64,000 nucleotides of DNA from Gymnorhina tibicen (taxonomy: Eukaryota; Chordata; Aves; Passeriformes; Artamidae), in contig VXAZ01010927.1 of assembly GCA_013399875.1 (NCBI GenBank), forward strand, positions 8,765 through 72,764. The letters run 5' to 3'. Positions 35,667 through 48,700 of this stretch are shown piece by piece. A program made the translations under genes and the position numbers. Position 1 is the stretch's first letter, and each line of letters opens with the position of its first letter. The notes under the pieces are model-generated. The model was not told the DNA's origin and did not search any database. It saw only the letters and a list, made by a program, of their open reading frames with translations.

Positions 35667-37925
35667 CACTTCACAGACGGACTTTTTGTGCGAAACATTT
35701 GTCTGGATTTTACAACAGAGTTGGTGCAACAACAGCAGAGTCCGATAAAACCAAGATGACGTCTAAAAATATTCACACAAACGCTGTAGGTCTTGGCCTT
35801 ATTAGTTTGACCCCCTTTAAGGGTCCTTGAAATGCCTCAAGAGTTCTCAAAAGTCCTTAAACTGTTGAATCAGCTGTACACAAAAGAAATCAGAAAGTTT
35901 CAGGGGCCTTCTAGATAAAGCAGAAAAAAGAAAACTGTAGGCAGATGAAGGTTTGTTGAAAAATTAGACACAAGAAAAAGCTAATTTGTTTTCACAGTGA
36001 CACTATTAGGTAACATTCTTTCAAAAGTTCTTATGAAAAAAAAATCTTATGAAAGAACCAAGCTACGGATCCATAAGAAAAAAACACAACAGAACAAAAA
36101 CAAACAAAAAAAACCCCCGCAAATAATTTTTTTAAAAACCCAAAAACAAACACACAAGATTTTTTTGACAATCCATTGATTTCACAGTTTTATGTAACAT
36201 TATTTCAGGATGATTATAAATATGAATAAAGCCCCAGTCTCTTTATGCTGAATGGGGAGTTTCTATTACATATTTTTATTTGAAGTGGTTTAAAAACTGT
36301 CTGAATGGTTTTCAAATAAAACCTGTTCCTAATTTCTTTGGGAATATATTTATTAATCATATATATTTGTGCTTATATAAACCTGCTGTTTATTCAGATG
36401 TCTAAAATTCCTGACAAATCCAAAAGGTTTTAAAATTTACCTACAGCACATTCCTGGACAGGTAAAAATTCTACACCTGCAACTGCATCTGGCTAAAGAA
36501 AAATATCTGCAACACTTTCTACAGAAGTCTTTCCTGTAAAAATGGTGTACAGGAAACCAGGAATATGGTGCAACTACTATCTTAGAAATAGGGTTTTTTC
36601 AAATTATTTTGCAGATGTATCCTATTTGTCAATTTGCATTATTTGTCCCCATTTCTGTGTGGTCTGCCAAGAACGGGAATTTCAGCTTTGAAATCCAGTT
36701 TTTTGGCTGAACATATTTCTCCTCCAGTTCTGAGACATTTCTTAGATCAGTTCACAGCAAAGAGGGAGATGGTGCCCCTCACTCAAACATCCCCAGAAAA
36801 TAATTTTTGAGGCATTGGATCTCTCAGGTGGAGCTCAGTACCAGAAGCACAGCACAGTCCAGCTGGAATATCAGTTTCTGAAAGGGAAATAGAGATAAAA
36901 ATTGTGTGGAGACATAAAAATCCTGGCAATCCTACACATCTTTCTAGTTGCCTTCCTCATGCTAATGTGTACATGCCTAGAGTCAGGTTAAACAAATATT
37001 ACTCATTGTCTGCTTGCACCCCAAACCACTCAAAACTCTTTTCTTTCTTCCTGTCACCTTCTGGCTTATTTTTTCTTCTTGTTCCTCATTCTTGCCAGGT
37101 GCTTACTACCACAGCAACTGCTGCGTTCCTCCTGCTAATTTTTTTTTTTTTTTTTTTAGCCTACACAAACCACCTGGGCAACCCATCAGCCAACAAAAGG
37201 AAATGTGCTGCGGGGGGATTAATGTTGTTTGCAGTCACGTTGGCCGAAATTCTGCCGCCACTAAAATCTGTGGGAGCCTTGCAATTGATTTCAGCCAGGG
37301 CCAGATTTCACTCCCAGGATACTGAAGTAACCACGGCAGGACGCAGAGGGAGCTAAATTTGAAACCACAAGGTTCTGTAATTAAAGGCTCCCCTTGAGAA
37401 AATTGACTTGGGCATAAACAACCTGCAAGGAAGGAATTCCGGTGACGTGGAGGATATTTCTCTGTCACCCTGTGGCAATTGACAGAACATAATTGACAGC
37501 ATTAATCAGGATATCATACCTCTTTTTATGTCATATTCCAAGTGCACAACCGCTAACCTGTGCTTACAGTTAATGCACCAGGAATTAAAAACATTCCAGG
37601 TGTTAAAGACACCATAACTAATAGACAAAATATTGGGGTTTTCCACATTTAATCCTTGCACTTGATGACAATCAAAATGATCTGTCAGTTATAGTGTTTT
37701 CTTCCTTTATATTGAAATTACTTTTTGTACAAATGCAAGAATTTCCTCACACTAAGAGGGGACAGTGTGCCTTATTGGCTACTGTGAGGGTGCCAAGCAT
37801 TTTCCACGTTGGAGTTCTGAGGCAACAGCTGAAACCATAAGAACCCAAGGGAATAATCTCATACAGGCTGTCAGTGGTACAGCACACATCATTTTTTAGA
37901 AGGAAATCACTTCCTTTAGTTTGGA
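35667..37925. other. Unique non-coding sequence with A-rich and T-rich runs
   Basis: An A-rich, C-punctuated low-complexity stretch spans about 36036-36150, and a T19 run lies at 37139-37157. The 150-codon frame at 36904-37356 crosses that T run and has no recognisable domain; it is probably chance. Confidence 0.55.
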
Positions 37926-37931
37926 TTAATA

Positions 37932-37967
37932 CTATATATATATTCTATGCTATATATATATTCTATA
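37932..37967. repeat. 18-bp AT-rich tandem repeat
   Basis: CTATATATATATTCTATG (37932-37949) is followed directly by a second copy (37950-37967) that differs only at the last base. Confidence 0.9.
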
Positions 37968-37995
37968 GTATTCTATATATTTATAGAATACTATA
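37964..37995. repeat. Perfect 14-bp inverted repeat (hairpin)
   Basis: TATAGTATTCTATA (37964-37977) and TATAGAATACTATA (37982-37995) are exact reverse complements around a 4-base loop, TATT. The left arm overlaps the end of the neighbouring tandem repeat. AT-rich palindromes like this can extrude as cruciforms and are prone to rearrangement. Confidence 0.93.
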
Positions 37996-40900
37996 AATTC
38001 TCAGGCATGATTTCACAGCCTGGTGTGGATGTTGCAGGAAGCAACTCATGTTCCAGTTTGTTGCATAATGGTGCATTATAAAATACAATCAACCCCCTTT
38101 CCTATTGTCCCACGTCGTGCTTCATGTGGCTGTGTCATTTGAGATTGTCTCTTTCTGGGGAATTTGGAGTGGCAGGAAAATGAAAATCCCATCTGTGGCA
38201 GAGGTCCTTTCTTTACGTGGTGTTTGGAAGCAATGTAACATTGTGGCTTTCATGAATACCCTTCTACCGATTTTTTTTTTTTCACCCCTTTTTCATGTGT
38301 TTACTTTTTTTCTCGAAGGGATTATCCAGCTGGGTTATACACTGATTCCTTTCATCTCCCTAGGAAAATTCTTTGTCTTCATTTCCTTTTTAGCCATCTG
38401 AGTCCTACTACCTGCACCCCACTGCCCCAGGCAGTTTTATTTTAATAGTTCTCCTCAAATCTTGTTGTTTCCCATCTGATTTTTTAGTTTTAAGCCTATG
38501 ACACATGAGGTGATCCCGGAACTGTAACTTAGCTTTAGGGCGAGATCAGGAGCGGATTAATTCTTTTAAAAAATACTGGACTCTTGGAGAAAAAAAAAAG
38601 AGAGAACAGAAAAAGAGGTCTAGGCCACAGGATGAAATGCTCAGCAAAATAAACAAGAAAGCTGAGGCAGAGGTAGATGGAGCACTAAAGCTGGCAGACT
38701 CAGAGTGATGCTTCACAGAACCTGATCTCCTCTGTGCTGAGCACAATTAAAACCTGGATATACTCTAAGGTCAAGATGAGGGCAGCTTTGGTTTGACTTC
38801 TCCATCCCACAAAGATAGAGGGGGAAAAAAAACCAAAACCCCACAGTCAGCGTATTCCTCTGAACAACTCATGTTTGTTAATTAAAAGTTGTTTTCTCAT
38901 CCATTTTCTCTTAGTCTAATATCCTTCTGTCAGGTAGAAAGTGCTGACGTGAACGGTTCCTTCAAAGTGACCGGCCTCACTGAGTCAAAGGACAAATCCC
39001 CGCCGGCTCCAGGGAGAGGGATGTCGCCCTGAATCCCCAGCCTGCACATCCCTCCCACACTCAGGAGCAAATGAACAGAATCCCTGGGTGTAAATCTGCA
39101 CAGCTGTGCCTGACCTCCGTTTTGAATCTAACTAGATTTATGTCGTGCCGTGCCATCTTCTCCTCGCTGTAGCTCACCTCATTTTTTTATAGGAGGGAGT
39201 TTAAATTTTTTTTGGATTTCAGGGGTACAGGAGAAATAGTCTGCCTGTAACCAAGCAGGAGTGGAGCAATCACTGTTTGGAGCAGAGCATTTTTATCTTT
39301 TCTCTCCCCGTGGCACACTAGTACTTGCCAGCTGGCTGAACCTGTCTGAACCCCCCTGCCTCCTCTCCCACTTCAGCTTTGCAGCTCAGCTCCTCTCTTC
39401 ACACAATTTCTCACCAATCCCACTTCATTTCTGAGGTCTTTGTTGTTGCCGTCTCCCAAAGTTAACATCCTTTTGAGCAGCTCAGCTAACAAAAATCCAT
39501 AAGTGGTTACAAATACATGGAAGTGGCTAAAAGTAAGACTCAAGCTCTTGATACACCAAGGGGAAGAATTACGCCTCAGATGTAGGACTTCTCGGAATAA
39601 GAACGGGATTTTTCAAAAGATTTCGTGTTAGTGTAGGTATCTGGGCTGTGAAGACAGTGGTATTGAGTTTCTAAAGCTTTTAAAAAAAAGAAAGTGAAGA
39701 AGATATTGCAGAGACAGCCAGGGTGTTATGAATACCTCAATACTTCAGAGAACCATGGAGAAATTAAACTGTCTGTCTCACAAAATTGCCCCTGCAGGGA
39801 CCCGAATTTTTGCTTGAAATGGTCTGTTTTTAATACTTTCAGTGGAATTTCAGCATTTCAGCTCTGCACAGATTTAAACCTGCTCAACAATTTTTTTTTA
39901 TTTTTTTTTTTTTTTAGTGCTCACACCACTAAGTTTGGTACAGTTTTTGCTGTTCACTGGGACATCATTAAAATGATATAAAATCATATTTTCTTTTAGG
40001 ATACTGAATTCACCCAGATGATCAAAATGTCCAGCCACATTATTGTATATAAAATTTTGGATGTCTTGTATAAAAATTTCCAATTGAATGCCATTTACTT
40101 GTAGATTACACATCCATATATCAAGTCAGAAATCCCAGTCTTTAGTCTTGCATTAATGCCCCACGAAAATGTAAAAAAAAAAAACTAAACAAAAGACAAA
40201 GGCGAAACCACCAAAGAACAACCGAACAAAAAACCAATAAAAATCCACTTGCTGTTACAAAATGGCCCCTAAATGACACTAAAGCAAGGATTTGGTGCAG
40301 CTCTGATCCTGTGATCATGAACCACTGCATTATTTCTGAACATACAGCCAATTTCCTTACTTCCTTCCCAATTACCTGTCAGATTTACTGCTTTTTTTCT
40401 CTGAGTTTATGCAAAGAACAGATAACATTGATCATAAAAGTGGAAAAATTTCCCAGTAATTCAAAGAATGAAGGGTTTAAAACTGTGTCTCCTCTCTGAA
40501 TAGCTTTTTCATCTCCCATATGCCCACATGTAGAATTACCATTCTACAGATATTCAGGTTGCATAATTAAATAAATATATTCTCTTTTGTAAGCTGTGAA
40601 TGACAGGACTTGGAATACTTTTAGTGATGCTAAGGATTAACCAGATGAGAATGGAGCTTCTTATAGGAATTACTCTTTCTTTGACATGAAATTGTAAAGT
40701 TATTGAATTATTAGAACAGACCTGACCAGGTTCTGTGGCCCATTCTTTTACTCTGTGTAACTCCTGCTCCACTCGAGTCACTCTTAAGTTTGTCTGACCT
40801 GTAATTAAAAGCATCCTGTTATGGAGGTTAACTCCTTAAACAGTTTTCATTCACTGTCTGCAATTATTTTCAATTTTCCCTGTGTTTAACCTAAATCTTC

Positions 40901-42179
40901 TTACTGGCATGTTAACAAAGTACAAGCTATCTTTTACTTACCTTTTTACTTTGCAGGTGTATCTTCCATATTTTTCGGCCTGCACTATGTTAGCTGTTTA
41001 TCTTCACTTGCCCGAAAAGCTGGAGGCGTCTTCGTTTTGAGGGTTGGTGTTTTTTCGTCCAATGTTTCCTTACGTATTTTTATCTCTTTTTTTTTCTTTT
41101 TTGGTCTGGAAAAGGTCTTGCAAACATTCCAGCAATTGGTTCTTATCCTGTGTGTAGACACCGCCTCTTAAGAACAGAGCTCCTGGTTTGTCTTTCTAGT
41201 TTCAATCCCTCACTGGATGATTTTCCAGTTTTTGAAGATGATTTTAAATCTTAACCCTGTCTTCCAAACTGCTGCTGATTTGCAAGTGTGGAACGAGTGC
41301 TCACTTCATCCCTAATGCTTAATAGTCCAGAAAATGCCAGGCAGCACCTTGATCAAAATCAGTCTTGAACACCTTTCTACTCTGATGTTGAATCACTGGC
41401 AATTATTATGAAAATACTCTTCTAGAACAACAAAGATTTCTTCCACAAACGTATGGCTGCTCTAATGGATTAAATTTCTTTAGTTTGCTTTTAATTTTCA
41501 CACCAGACAAAATAGTCAGCAGACTAAAAAACTAATAAATTACTGTACTATTAGGTTACATAACCTCTTTTAAATGGAGTAACACATTTAATCGCATTTA
41601 AAGGTGATTAAATGTCCCCAAATTAAGTTGATTGACTTAAAAATGCTGCTTCTTTTTCCCACCACGGCAGCTTTTATCGTTGTCATCTGAATGCTCTGTT
41701 GCATCTTCCAAGGGTTTGCCAATTTCTGTCCATTTGCCTAATGGCAGCTCTCTCTGCTGTGGTTTTGGGTGAATGATGTTTGTCAAGAAGCACTGCACAA
41801 ACAGAAAACTGTGGCTGCCTGAGTGTTTCCAAACAAGCTGATGCCGTGGTTAGAGAGAGCCGACGTCGTTTCCTTGTCCCGAACGTTTCCAGATACATCA
41901 GCCGTTAACAGGCTTAGCAAAAACAGAGCAGAAGAATTACATCTTACTTAAAACAGAATTTGGACCAAATTAAAAGATTTAGAAAGCTCCGGAGGCAATT
42001 AGGGTACTTAGCGTAATTGCTTGCAGACGTGATCGTGCTTGATAAAACACTCTTATTTGGGAAACGCTGTGTTCCGTGCTTATGTTTTGAGTTGGAATGC
42101 CATTAGGCAAGGTGCCTCGTTTTGATTAGAGGTTTAACACCTCATTTCCCTAATTCTGCACGCCGTATTTGAATGTGAA
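37996..42179. other. Unique non-coding sequence
   Basis: About 4.2 kb with no gene recognised. It includes T runs at 39892-39915 and A/C-rich runs at about 40172-40240. G+C and CpG content rise slightly over the last 200 bases as the CpG island begins. Confidence 0.55.
41584..41615. repeat. 10-bp inverted repeat
   Basis: ACATTTAATC (41584-41593) and GATTAAATGT (41606-41615) are exact reverse complements with a 12-base spacer. Confidence 0.8.
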
Positions 42180-42630
42180 GCCGTGCAGTGCTCAGAAATG
42201 CATCGCGCGAGTAGCGAACCCCGCGCGCGCAAGCAGTCGCTGCGTGCAAAACCAGCTCCGAAATAACCGCGGTTCGCACCCGCGGGCTTGGGCAACCCGA
42301 GAGCTGCCCGGGCATCCGCCTCTGCGGTCCAGCTAACGAGACGTGGGATGTGCACGCCGCTCACGCTCGAACTTGTTTCCAGGCCTCTGCGTAGCACGGG
42401 GCGAGCGCTGCCCGAGCGATGGAAGGAGCGCCCGAATTCCGCGGGCAACGCCGCGCTCGCGGCGGGGCGGCAGGGAGCCAAACACCTCTGGCGTCGGAGA
42501 GAGGGAGCCGCCAGGCACGAGGGAGAGCCCGGCAGAATGTCGCAGAACATCCTCCCTGGCTTTCTCAGCGCCTCCCCCGCCGCAGAAACAGCCCGCTCGA
42601 GAGTGGGAAATGGTCAGCGTCGGGGTGAGG
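42180..42630. promoter_or_regulatory. CpG island, probable promoter / first exon of an unidentified transcript
   Basis: By hand count about 57 CpG dinucleotides lie in about 445 bases (42182-42625), with G+C clearly above 60%, against a background that almost lacks CpG. Observed/expected CpG is therefore near or above 1, which in vertebrates marks germline-unmethylated DNA and usually a promoter. GC-box-like GGGGCGG occurs near 42460, and no TATA box is obvious. Frames on both strands (128 codons at 42288-42674 plus, 138 codons at 42134-42550 minus) are long because stops are rare in GC-rich DNA; neither product is recognised. Possible plus-strand splice donors are GGG|GTGAGG near 42625 and CAG|GTACCT near 42716. 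Direction of transcription is undecided. Confidence 0.8.
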
Positions 42631-43057
42631 CTGTTACAATAAATTCAGGTGGTTGCGACTCAGCTCCACTGTAGAGCCCGTTTTCAAGAGCAAAGGGCTT
42701 GAAACGGTCTCTCAGGTACCTAAAGTAAAACTTCGTCCCGGGAATTTGGTTCCTTGGCAAGTTGGTTGTTGTCGGGAAGCCAGGATGGCAGCTTTTTTAA
42801 GCGACTTACAAAAATCACTCTGCCCCATTTGGCCAAAAGGTGGAAATTCAGCCTGCACCAAGCTAATGAGTGTCTTTTTAAGAATAGAACAAAACCAAAA
42901 AAAAAGCAGAAAAATATATGATCTGCCTTTCAGTTGCAACATCTTTGTTTCCTCTTATTGCAAGGGTAAACAAAGCATCCTTGAAATCCAAAACTTGCAG
43001 TCACTCATGTTGGCAGGGATGTTGGAGGGAGTTAAACAGAAACAAAATTTCTGACCA

Positions 43058-43088
43058 GAAAAAAAAAACACACACACACACATATATA
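43058..43088. repeat. A-run, (CA)n, (TA)n compound microsatellite
   Basis: Nine or so A bases are followed by about eight CA units and three TA units. Confidence 0.88.
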
Positions 43089-44460
43089 GACACAGATTCT
43101 GTTCTTTCTTGTTTTTCATTGTTTCTTTATTTTCTTTTTTGTACAGTGTAAAATTATGTTTTGCTTTCATTTTGCTACCACTAGAAAAAATTGCAAATCT
43201 AATTTTTTTCCCTCGCCTATGGTCAAGCTTGTATTGATTGAGTATGTTTGGCTGATGGTTTCATTTTTTACAAGGAGAGATAAAGGAGTTGTTTAAACTT
43301 GTTTGTCCTCCTTCAGATGTCTATTGATGGCCTGGTAACCACTTCAGATATTCATAATGAAAATATATCAATGTTAGATGTGTAGGGTGGCTTAAAAATT
43401 TCAGTCACCCATGTGCAACAGCTCCAGTCCATCTTTTTCCTCCTTTCCATCTTCCAGCCACAGAGCAACTTCCTCTCTCCCCATCTTGTTGTGTTTGTGT
43501 GTTTAGAAAGGGCACAGTTACTGATTTGCTGGAATGCATCAATCTCTAACTTCTGCATTTAGCTTAAGGAAAATGTTTGCCTCATTCCATACCAATTCTC
43601 ACATCTTCTTCTTTACCTGTTTCCAGCTGCATTTGAGTTTGTGTGAAAGGGGTGAGGACACATCAGCCCTCACTGAGATGCGAGAAAAACGGGGCATTTT
43701 CTGTTCTCTTTGCTTTTGTGCACAGCATGCGTAGGAGTAGAAGACATCTGGCCCAAAATTCTGCAAGTTGCTTCATACCCAAAGCTCATGGAAGGCTTCC
43801 CAAAGCAGAGGATTACCACAGACACATTTATGAAGGATTCCTATCACTCAGGGACTGAATTAGTCTTGCACAGTCACCAGAAAATTGGAATCAGGTCTTG
43901 CATATTGCCACCACAATTATGGCATGGGTCCCGTGCCAGCCGTGCATTAAAAGATGTGTAACCAAAGATCTGTGTTTTACAGCTTCCTTAGGACCTCAGG
44001 ACCATGAGCATCCCAGTTGTGATGCTAAACAAAACACCCTGTGTACACATTTGGTTGTTTTTGAGGCTCAAAATCCAGGATAATCCGTCATTTTTGCCAC
44101 GTGCTTGTACCAGACCAAGGTGGATTCTTGCTCTCCTGGCCTGGACCTTCAGGGCATCACCATAGTCCAGCTTTTCTGGTGATCACAACAGGGTTTAGAA
44201 CCTGCTTTTATAATAAATATAGATTCAAGTTTAGGGCAGAAGACAGAGCAGAGTAGATGTCAGCTGTGTGTGTATGGACAGGATACGGGTTTAGAAACTA
44301 CCACGTCCATGAAAAGCATTGCAAGGGGAACGCGAGGAGACGCAGCAGTGGATTGACACACAGAAGCTCTGCCGTGGTGCCAAACACACCCACAAGGTGA
44401 GTGTTGTGCACTACAACTGTGGCTGAAACACGGGATTTTTCAAGGACCGCTTTGGGATCT

Positions 44461-44500
44461 GATGTGACACGAGTCCTGCTGATACGACACGAGTCCTCCT
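44461..44500. repeat. 20-bp tandem duplication, imperfect
   Basis: Two adjacent 20-base units share the core GACACGAGTCCT and differ at three positions. Confidence 0.8.
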
Positions 44501-44708
44501 CCACAGCCCCCTTCCCACACGAGCACGTGCAGTCACTGGGCTCCCTGGGGACACTGCAAAGGGCTTTAACCTACCCTGAGAGCATCACTGCAGTTTCTGG
44601 TTGTGCTGAAGCAATTTTATTTTCTGCACCCTTTGCTGTGGTGAACATGCAGGCCCCACGCTCCACCCACCAAACACCTGAAAACGAGATCTCCTTGCTG
44701 TTCTAGAG

Positions 44709-44733
44709 CTCGGCAGGTCGGTACCCTGCCGAG
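44709..44733. repeat. GC-rich 9-bp hairpin
   Basis: CTCGGCAGG (44709-44717) and CCTGCCGAG (44725-44733) are exact reverse complements around a 7-base loop that contains GGTAC. Confidence 0.85.
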
Positions 44734-45713
44734 ATTTTCAACCACCCCACCCCTATAAAACAGAATGTAGTTTTGAGAACAAAAAATGTTTCTTCTTTTC
44801 CTCCATCTGCATGTCATACTCGGAGGGAGAGAAAAAAAAAAAAAAAGCAAAACAACAGACCAAGCAACAGGTTGTTTCCTGGGAAAGTTAATGTTGCTGC
44901 CTGTCAGCCTTGAAGGTGACTATTAAGGTTATATTGGTCTCTTTTAAAGCTCCTGTAATGGGACAAAAGCCAAGCAATAAAAACACCAAAGCCTCTGTTA
45001 CATAGTCCCTGCTAAACACTCGCAGCCCTCAAGATCTTATAAATGTCTTATTGAAACATGCTGAAGAAAGAAAAAATGTCAAATGTGCCACATATCATTC
45101 ATTACTAAAAGTACTAGTTGAGATTTCTTTTCTTCCGTGTTCTGCCTGTCATGTTCGTGGTTTAGCTGGCCCTTGCCTCTAAAGTAATTTAAAAATGTTC
45201 ATTGCCATATAGTGGTTTTCTTTGTTTCCTTGCAAAAGAACATTTAATTGGAATTTAGTTCTAACCTTTAAATAAAAGATGGTTTAAAAGGGAATGCTTT
45301 CTTTGACTGAGGCCAATATAATTTTTTTTAGAATTTATTTTGATCTGATATCTTTTTTTTTTGACTGTGATTCTGGGAAAGGGAATTAATTATCTTTGTC
45401 TTAAAAAAGCAAAATTTAAGAATTCATCTCCTTCACTTCTCTGCTGCATGGGATAAATTAAATTATATGTGGGTGAACATTTCATTTTTTTGGTATTTGT
45501 CTGACTTACAGTACTGAAACAGGTCTTTTCCTCAGAGTGGTGTGAGGAAAATTTCAGGATTTAAAATTAAATTCTTTTAAATATGCACTTCAGGATAAAT
45601 CCAGAGTCATCCAGATTCTGCAAGCCCAAATCTCTCATGATGCAAGTCAGTATTCTAACATAATGTCATCACAGATATTGATTTCTTTACCTTCAAGATT
45701 TGTTCCATTCCAA

Positions 45714-45786
45714 TTCCTTTCCTTTTCCTTTTCCTTTTCCTTTTCCTTTTCCTTTTCCTTTTCCTTTTCCTTTTCCTTTTCCTTCC
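45714..45786. repeat. (CCTTTT)n hexanucleotide repeat
   Basis: About twelve near-perfect CCTTTT units form a 70-base homopyrimidine tract with mirror symmetry. This explains the Phe-Ser frame on one strand and the Lys-Glu frame on the other; neither is a gene. Such tracts can form intramolecular triplexes and are usually length-polymorphic. Confidence 0.95.
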
Positions 45787-48700
45787 CTGTGCAGCAGCAA
45801 CTTGGCCTCAGCCAGATCAGGCTCTTACCTGCGGGAGAAGAAAATTCAATTTTGCATGCACTGTTGAAAATCTGCAAGTTCACTCTGGATGAGCACATTT
45901 GGGAATGTGCTGCAGTTATGATTTTGGCAAGGACACAGAGCAGAAGCCCTGTCTGGAATTGCACTGACACAAATCTCAACAGGGCTTTTCCACAGTCCAC
46001 ATCAAATTAACTCATCACCATCCTTGCAAATGAACACCGAAATAAAATGACACAGTAGCATGAGGGCTTCACTCAGTTCGAATATTTTAAAAACTGTATT
46101 TCAGTGGTTGCTAATGCAGAATGAAAGAACAAAGACAGATTGCTTGAAACTTTTATGTTCAGGAAACCACACTTCCATTAATAGAAATGTAAATCATACC
46201 CCAGCTCACTCTCTTTGTATACAACTTGAGCCATTATGATGTGCACAGTGGAATAATGGAATAATTATATAACAAGGAATAATATCAGTGTCATCAAAAC
46301 AGCAATGTGCTCTAGACAAGTACAAAAGAGATATGAAACTATATAGTAAAAAGTCTAATCTGAATTATAAAATGCAGTTAGGCTTTCAATCAACCACATC
46401 TGCAGTCACAGCAGTGCCTTATTTTTTGTTACTTGGCATTCATGTTAGAGATTTAACTGCTGAAGTAGAAGAACTAGGAACTCTCTGAATTCATAATTTT
46501 CAAAATGCTGATTGTTTTGAGGCTTCTGTGCAATATTATTACACATACACACACGTTCATACAGTGACAAAGTATGTGAGCACGGGGAATCTAAACAAGA
46601 GTGTTTTATAAAGCATTTTTTTGAGACAAGTGATCAGCCGGGGAGCTGAAAGGAAAATCTGGTTGGCAACTCCAGTAACAGCTTTGGAAGATACGTCTGC
46701 AGTGGCACATTACAAATTGAATGTCACAATTTAAGCTTTGACTTTGATCTGGAAGATCAACACTGGCTATTCAAAATTTAGTGTGTAACTTTACGCCAGC
46801 TGGAGGTGCAGACAGTAATGGAACTGACACGTTGGCTTCGTTGTTATTTAAAACAATCAAATCTGTTTCACCTTTTATTATGGAGGAGCTGATGGAATGC
46901 AGTAGGCATATTGCTTTTGCAGAACTGTTTTGGGGAGCCCAGGTCGATTTATGAGTCACACTCAATTTATGTCAGAGCTGTCTAGTGGCATGAGCACTGA
47001 AATTACGCCTTACAGAAGTGCGTTTCAAATGCAATCTAATTTACCCTCAATATCATACAAGTGTTTACTGCTGATTGTGTGAATATCTCTAAGGCTTTGG
47101 AACCTGCCAACTACATGCAAGGTGACAGAAGCGTTCAGGATGAAAAACTGAGATATTCAGGACAAAGCAGAACTGCGGAGAAGAAGTGGATCGTGGTGGG
47201 TGACATGACAGGTCTTCCCTCTCAGCTCACTGACCACCAGATGTGCTCAACGAGGCTGAACCACGGGGCTCTCGCAGTGGGGCCAAGCCCAGGAAATGCC
47301 ACAACCTCTGGGGTGGAGTTTGTGGCCATCAGGAACTCCTCTGACTCTCTGCAGGGCTGCATAAAAAAATATTTGTGATCTGATATTGCATTTATCTACC
47401 GACAAACGTGAAAGGAAAGCCAAATTTTTTTTTATTCTGAGGCCAATCACTTGACTGAAGACTGGCTGCCTCGGCAGGAGTATGAGGTAAATCAGAGCAA
47501 ATGACTTCTGAGACATGCTCACATCATAGGGGCAAAAAAATCTGGTTTACATCTCACTCAGTCTGAGACAAATCATGAATCACAGTGAACAAAATGAGTG
47601 TACACTCCTGCAACAACAGTGCCTGGGTGAAACATCACCGGAAGCTTTTTCCTTTGTTCCTCTACCACTTTGTTCTCACCATGCAAGAAACATCTAGGGT
47701 GCTTTATTATATGTAAATTTCCCTTCAGTGCAAGGCTCATCACTTCATAAACAATGCAGTAGCAGGTAGTCTGGTTACAATAAAAGGATATTGCCAAAAT
47801 TGCTTTGCATCATTCTTCTAGCTCAATTTTACAGTAGAAAAGACTGGTTAATGATGTAAAATGTAAGTGTTGTAATTCACTATTAGTACAGCTATTCTTG
47901 CAATCATTGCTAATAAATTCACTGCAAAAGAGTTCACATTTTTCTCCTCTGGAAAAAGTACAGCTTGTATGTGTTAAACGACTGAAATAAAGCCATACAA
48001 ATTTTAGCTGGAAACTGCAGGTAATAACAATATGACAATATGTCCATAAACAGTTTAATTACAGGTACGAGTTGGAATGATTGCTTTGTGCTGCAGTCAC
48101 AGAGATCATAAAATAATTGAAGAATGAGTAGTTTGAACGTAATAATTCAAATTTGTGGTTGTGGAAGCACTGGTCTCCTGGATCACGCATGTGATTCCAG
48201 CGGGTTCTGCGCACAGAGTTAGTGCTTTATCCAGATTTAAAAGTTCTTGGTTTGTTTCTGACATGAGAAGACACAGTTGGTGTCTGACTGCACCCATCTG
48301 CCACGCCACTGCACGAGAAACAGGGGAACGAGAAGTGTACTTGCACACAGCACGAAACCACAAATTCCTGTTCCACGAGAGCCCTCTTCCTTAGAAAATC
48401 CTTCATCGTTTTCCACTTTCACCACAAATTTTGTTAGACTGGTGAGCAAAACCCAGGAGACCCAGTGAAATGTGTGGCACTGGCGTCTGAAGAGTAAGGC
48501 AGTCTTCCTCTGGAATGAAAGTTGAAGAATTTAATACTTAAATAGCTGCTGTAGCCCACAGATTTGTCTTCAGCCCCTGCACTGCAAATTAAACTACTGA
48601 CTGGAGTGACTACGACAAGATAATTATCTCCACTAACTTTTAGCAGGGGTAGTTATCAGTGTCAGTCTCACTCTCCTTCTTTGTGCTTCAGTAATTCCTA

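Larger units (their letters stand above)
42631..45713. other. Unique non-coding sequence downstream of the CpG island
   Basis: About 3 kb without a recognisable exon. Overlapping short plus-strand frames at 43534-44083 lack any known domain. It holds a small A/CA/TA run at 43.06 kb, a 20-bp tandem duplication at 44.46 kb and a GC-rich hairpin at 44.71 kb. Confidence 0.55.

Noticed and set aside
36904..37356. 150-codon plus-strand frame
   Set aside because: It crosses a T19 run, has no recognisable domain, and overlaps a 103-codon frame in another phase, so it fits chance.
42288..42674. 128-codon frame in the CpG island as a coding first exon
   Set aside because: An equally long frame lies on the other strand. 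Long frames are expected in GC-rich sequence, and neither product is recognisable, so only the island is called.
45647..46010. 115- to 117-codon frames on both strands (Phe-Ser repeats and Lys-Glu repeats)
   Set aside because: Both are translations of the (CCTTTT)n microsatellite.
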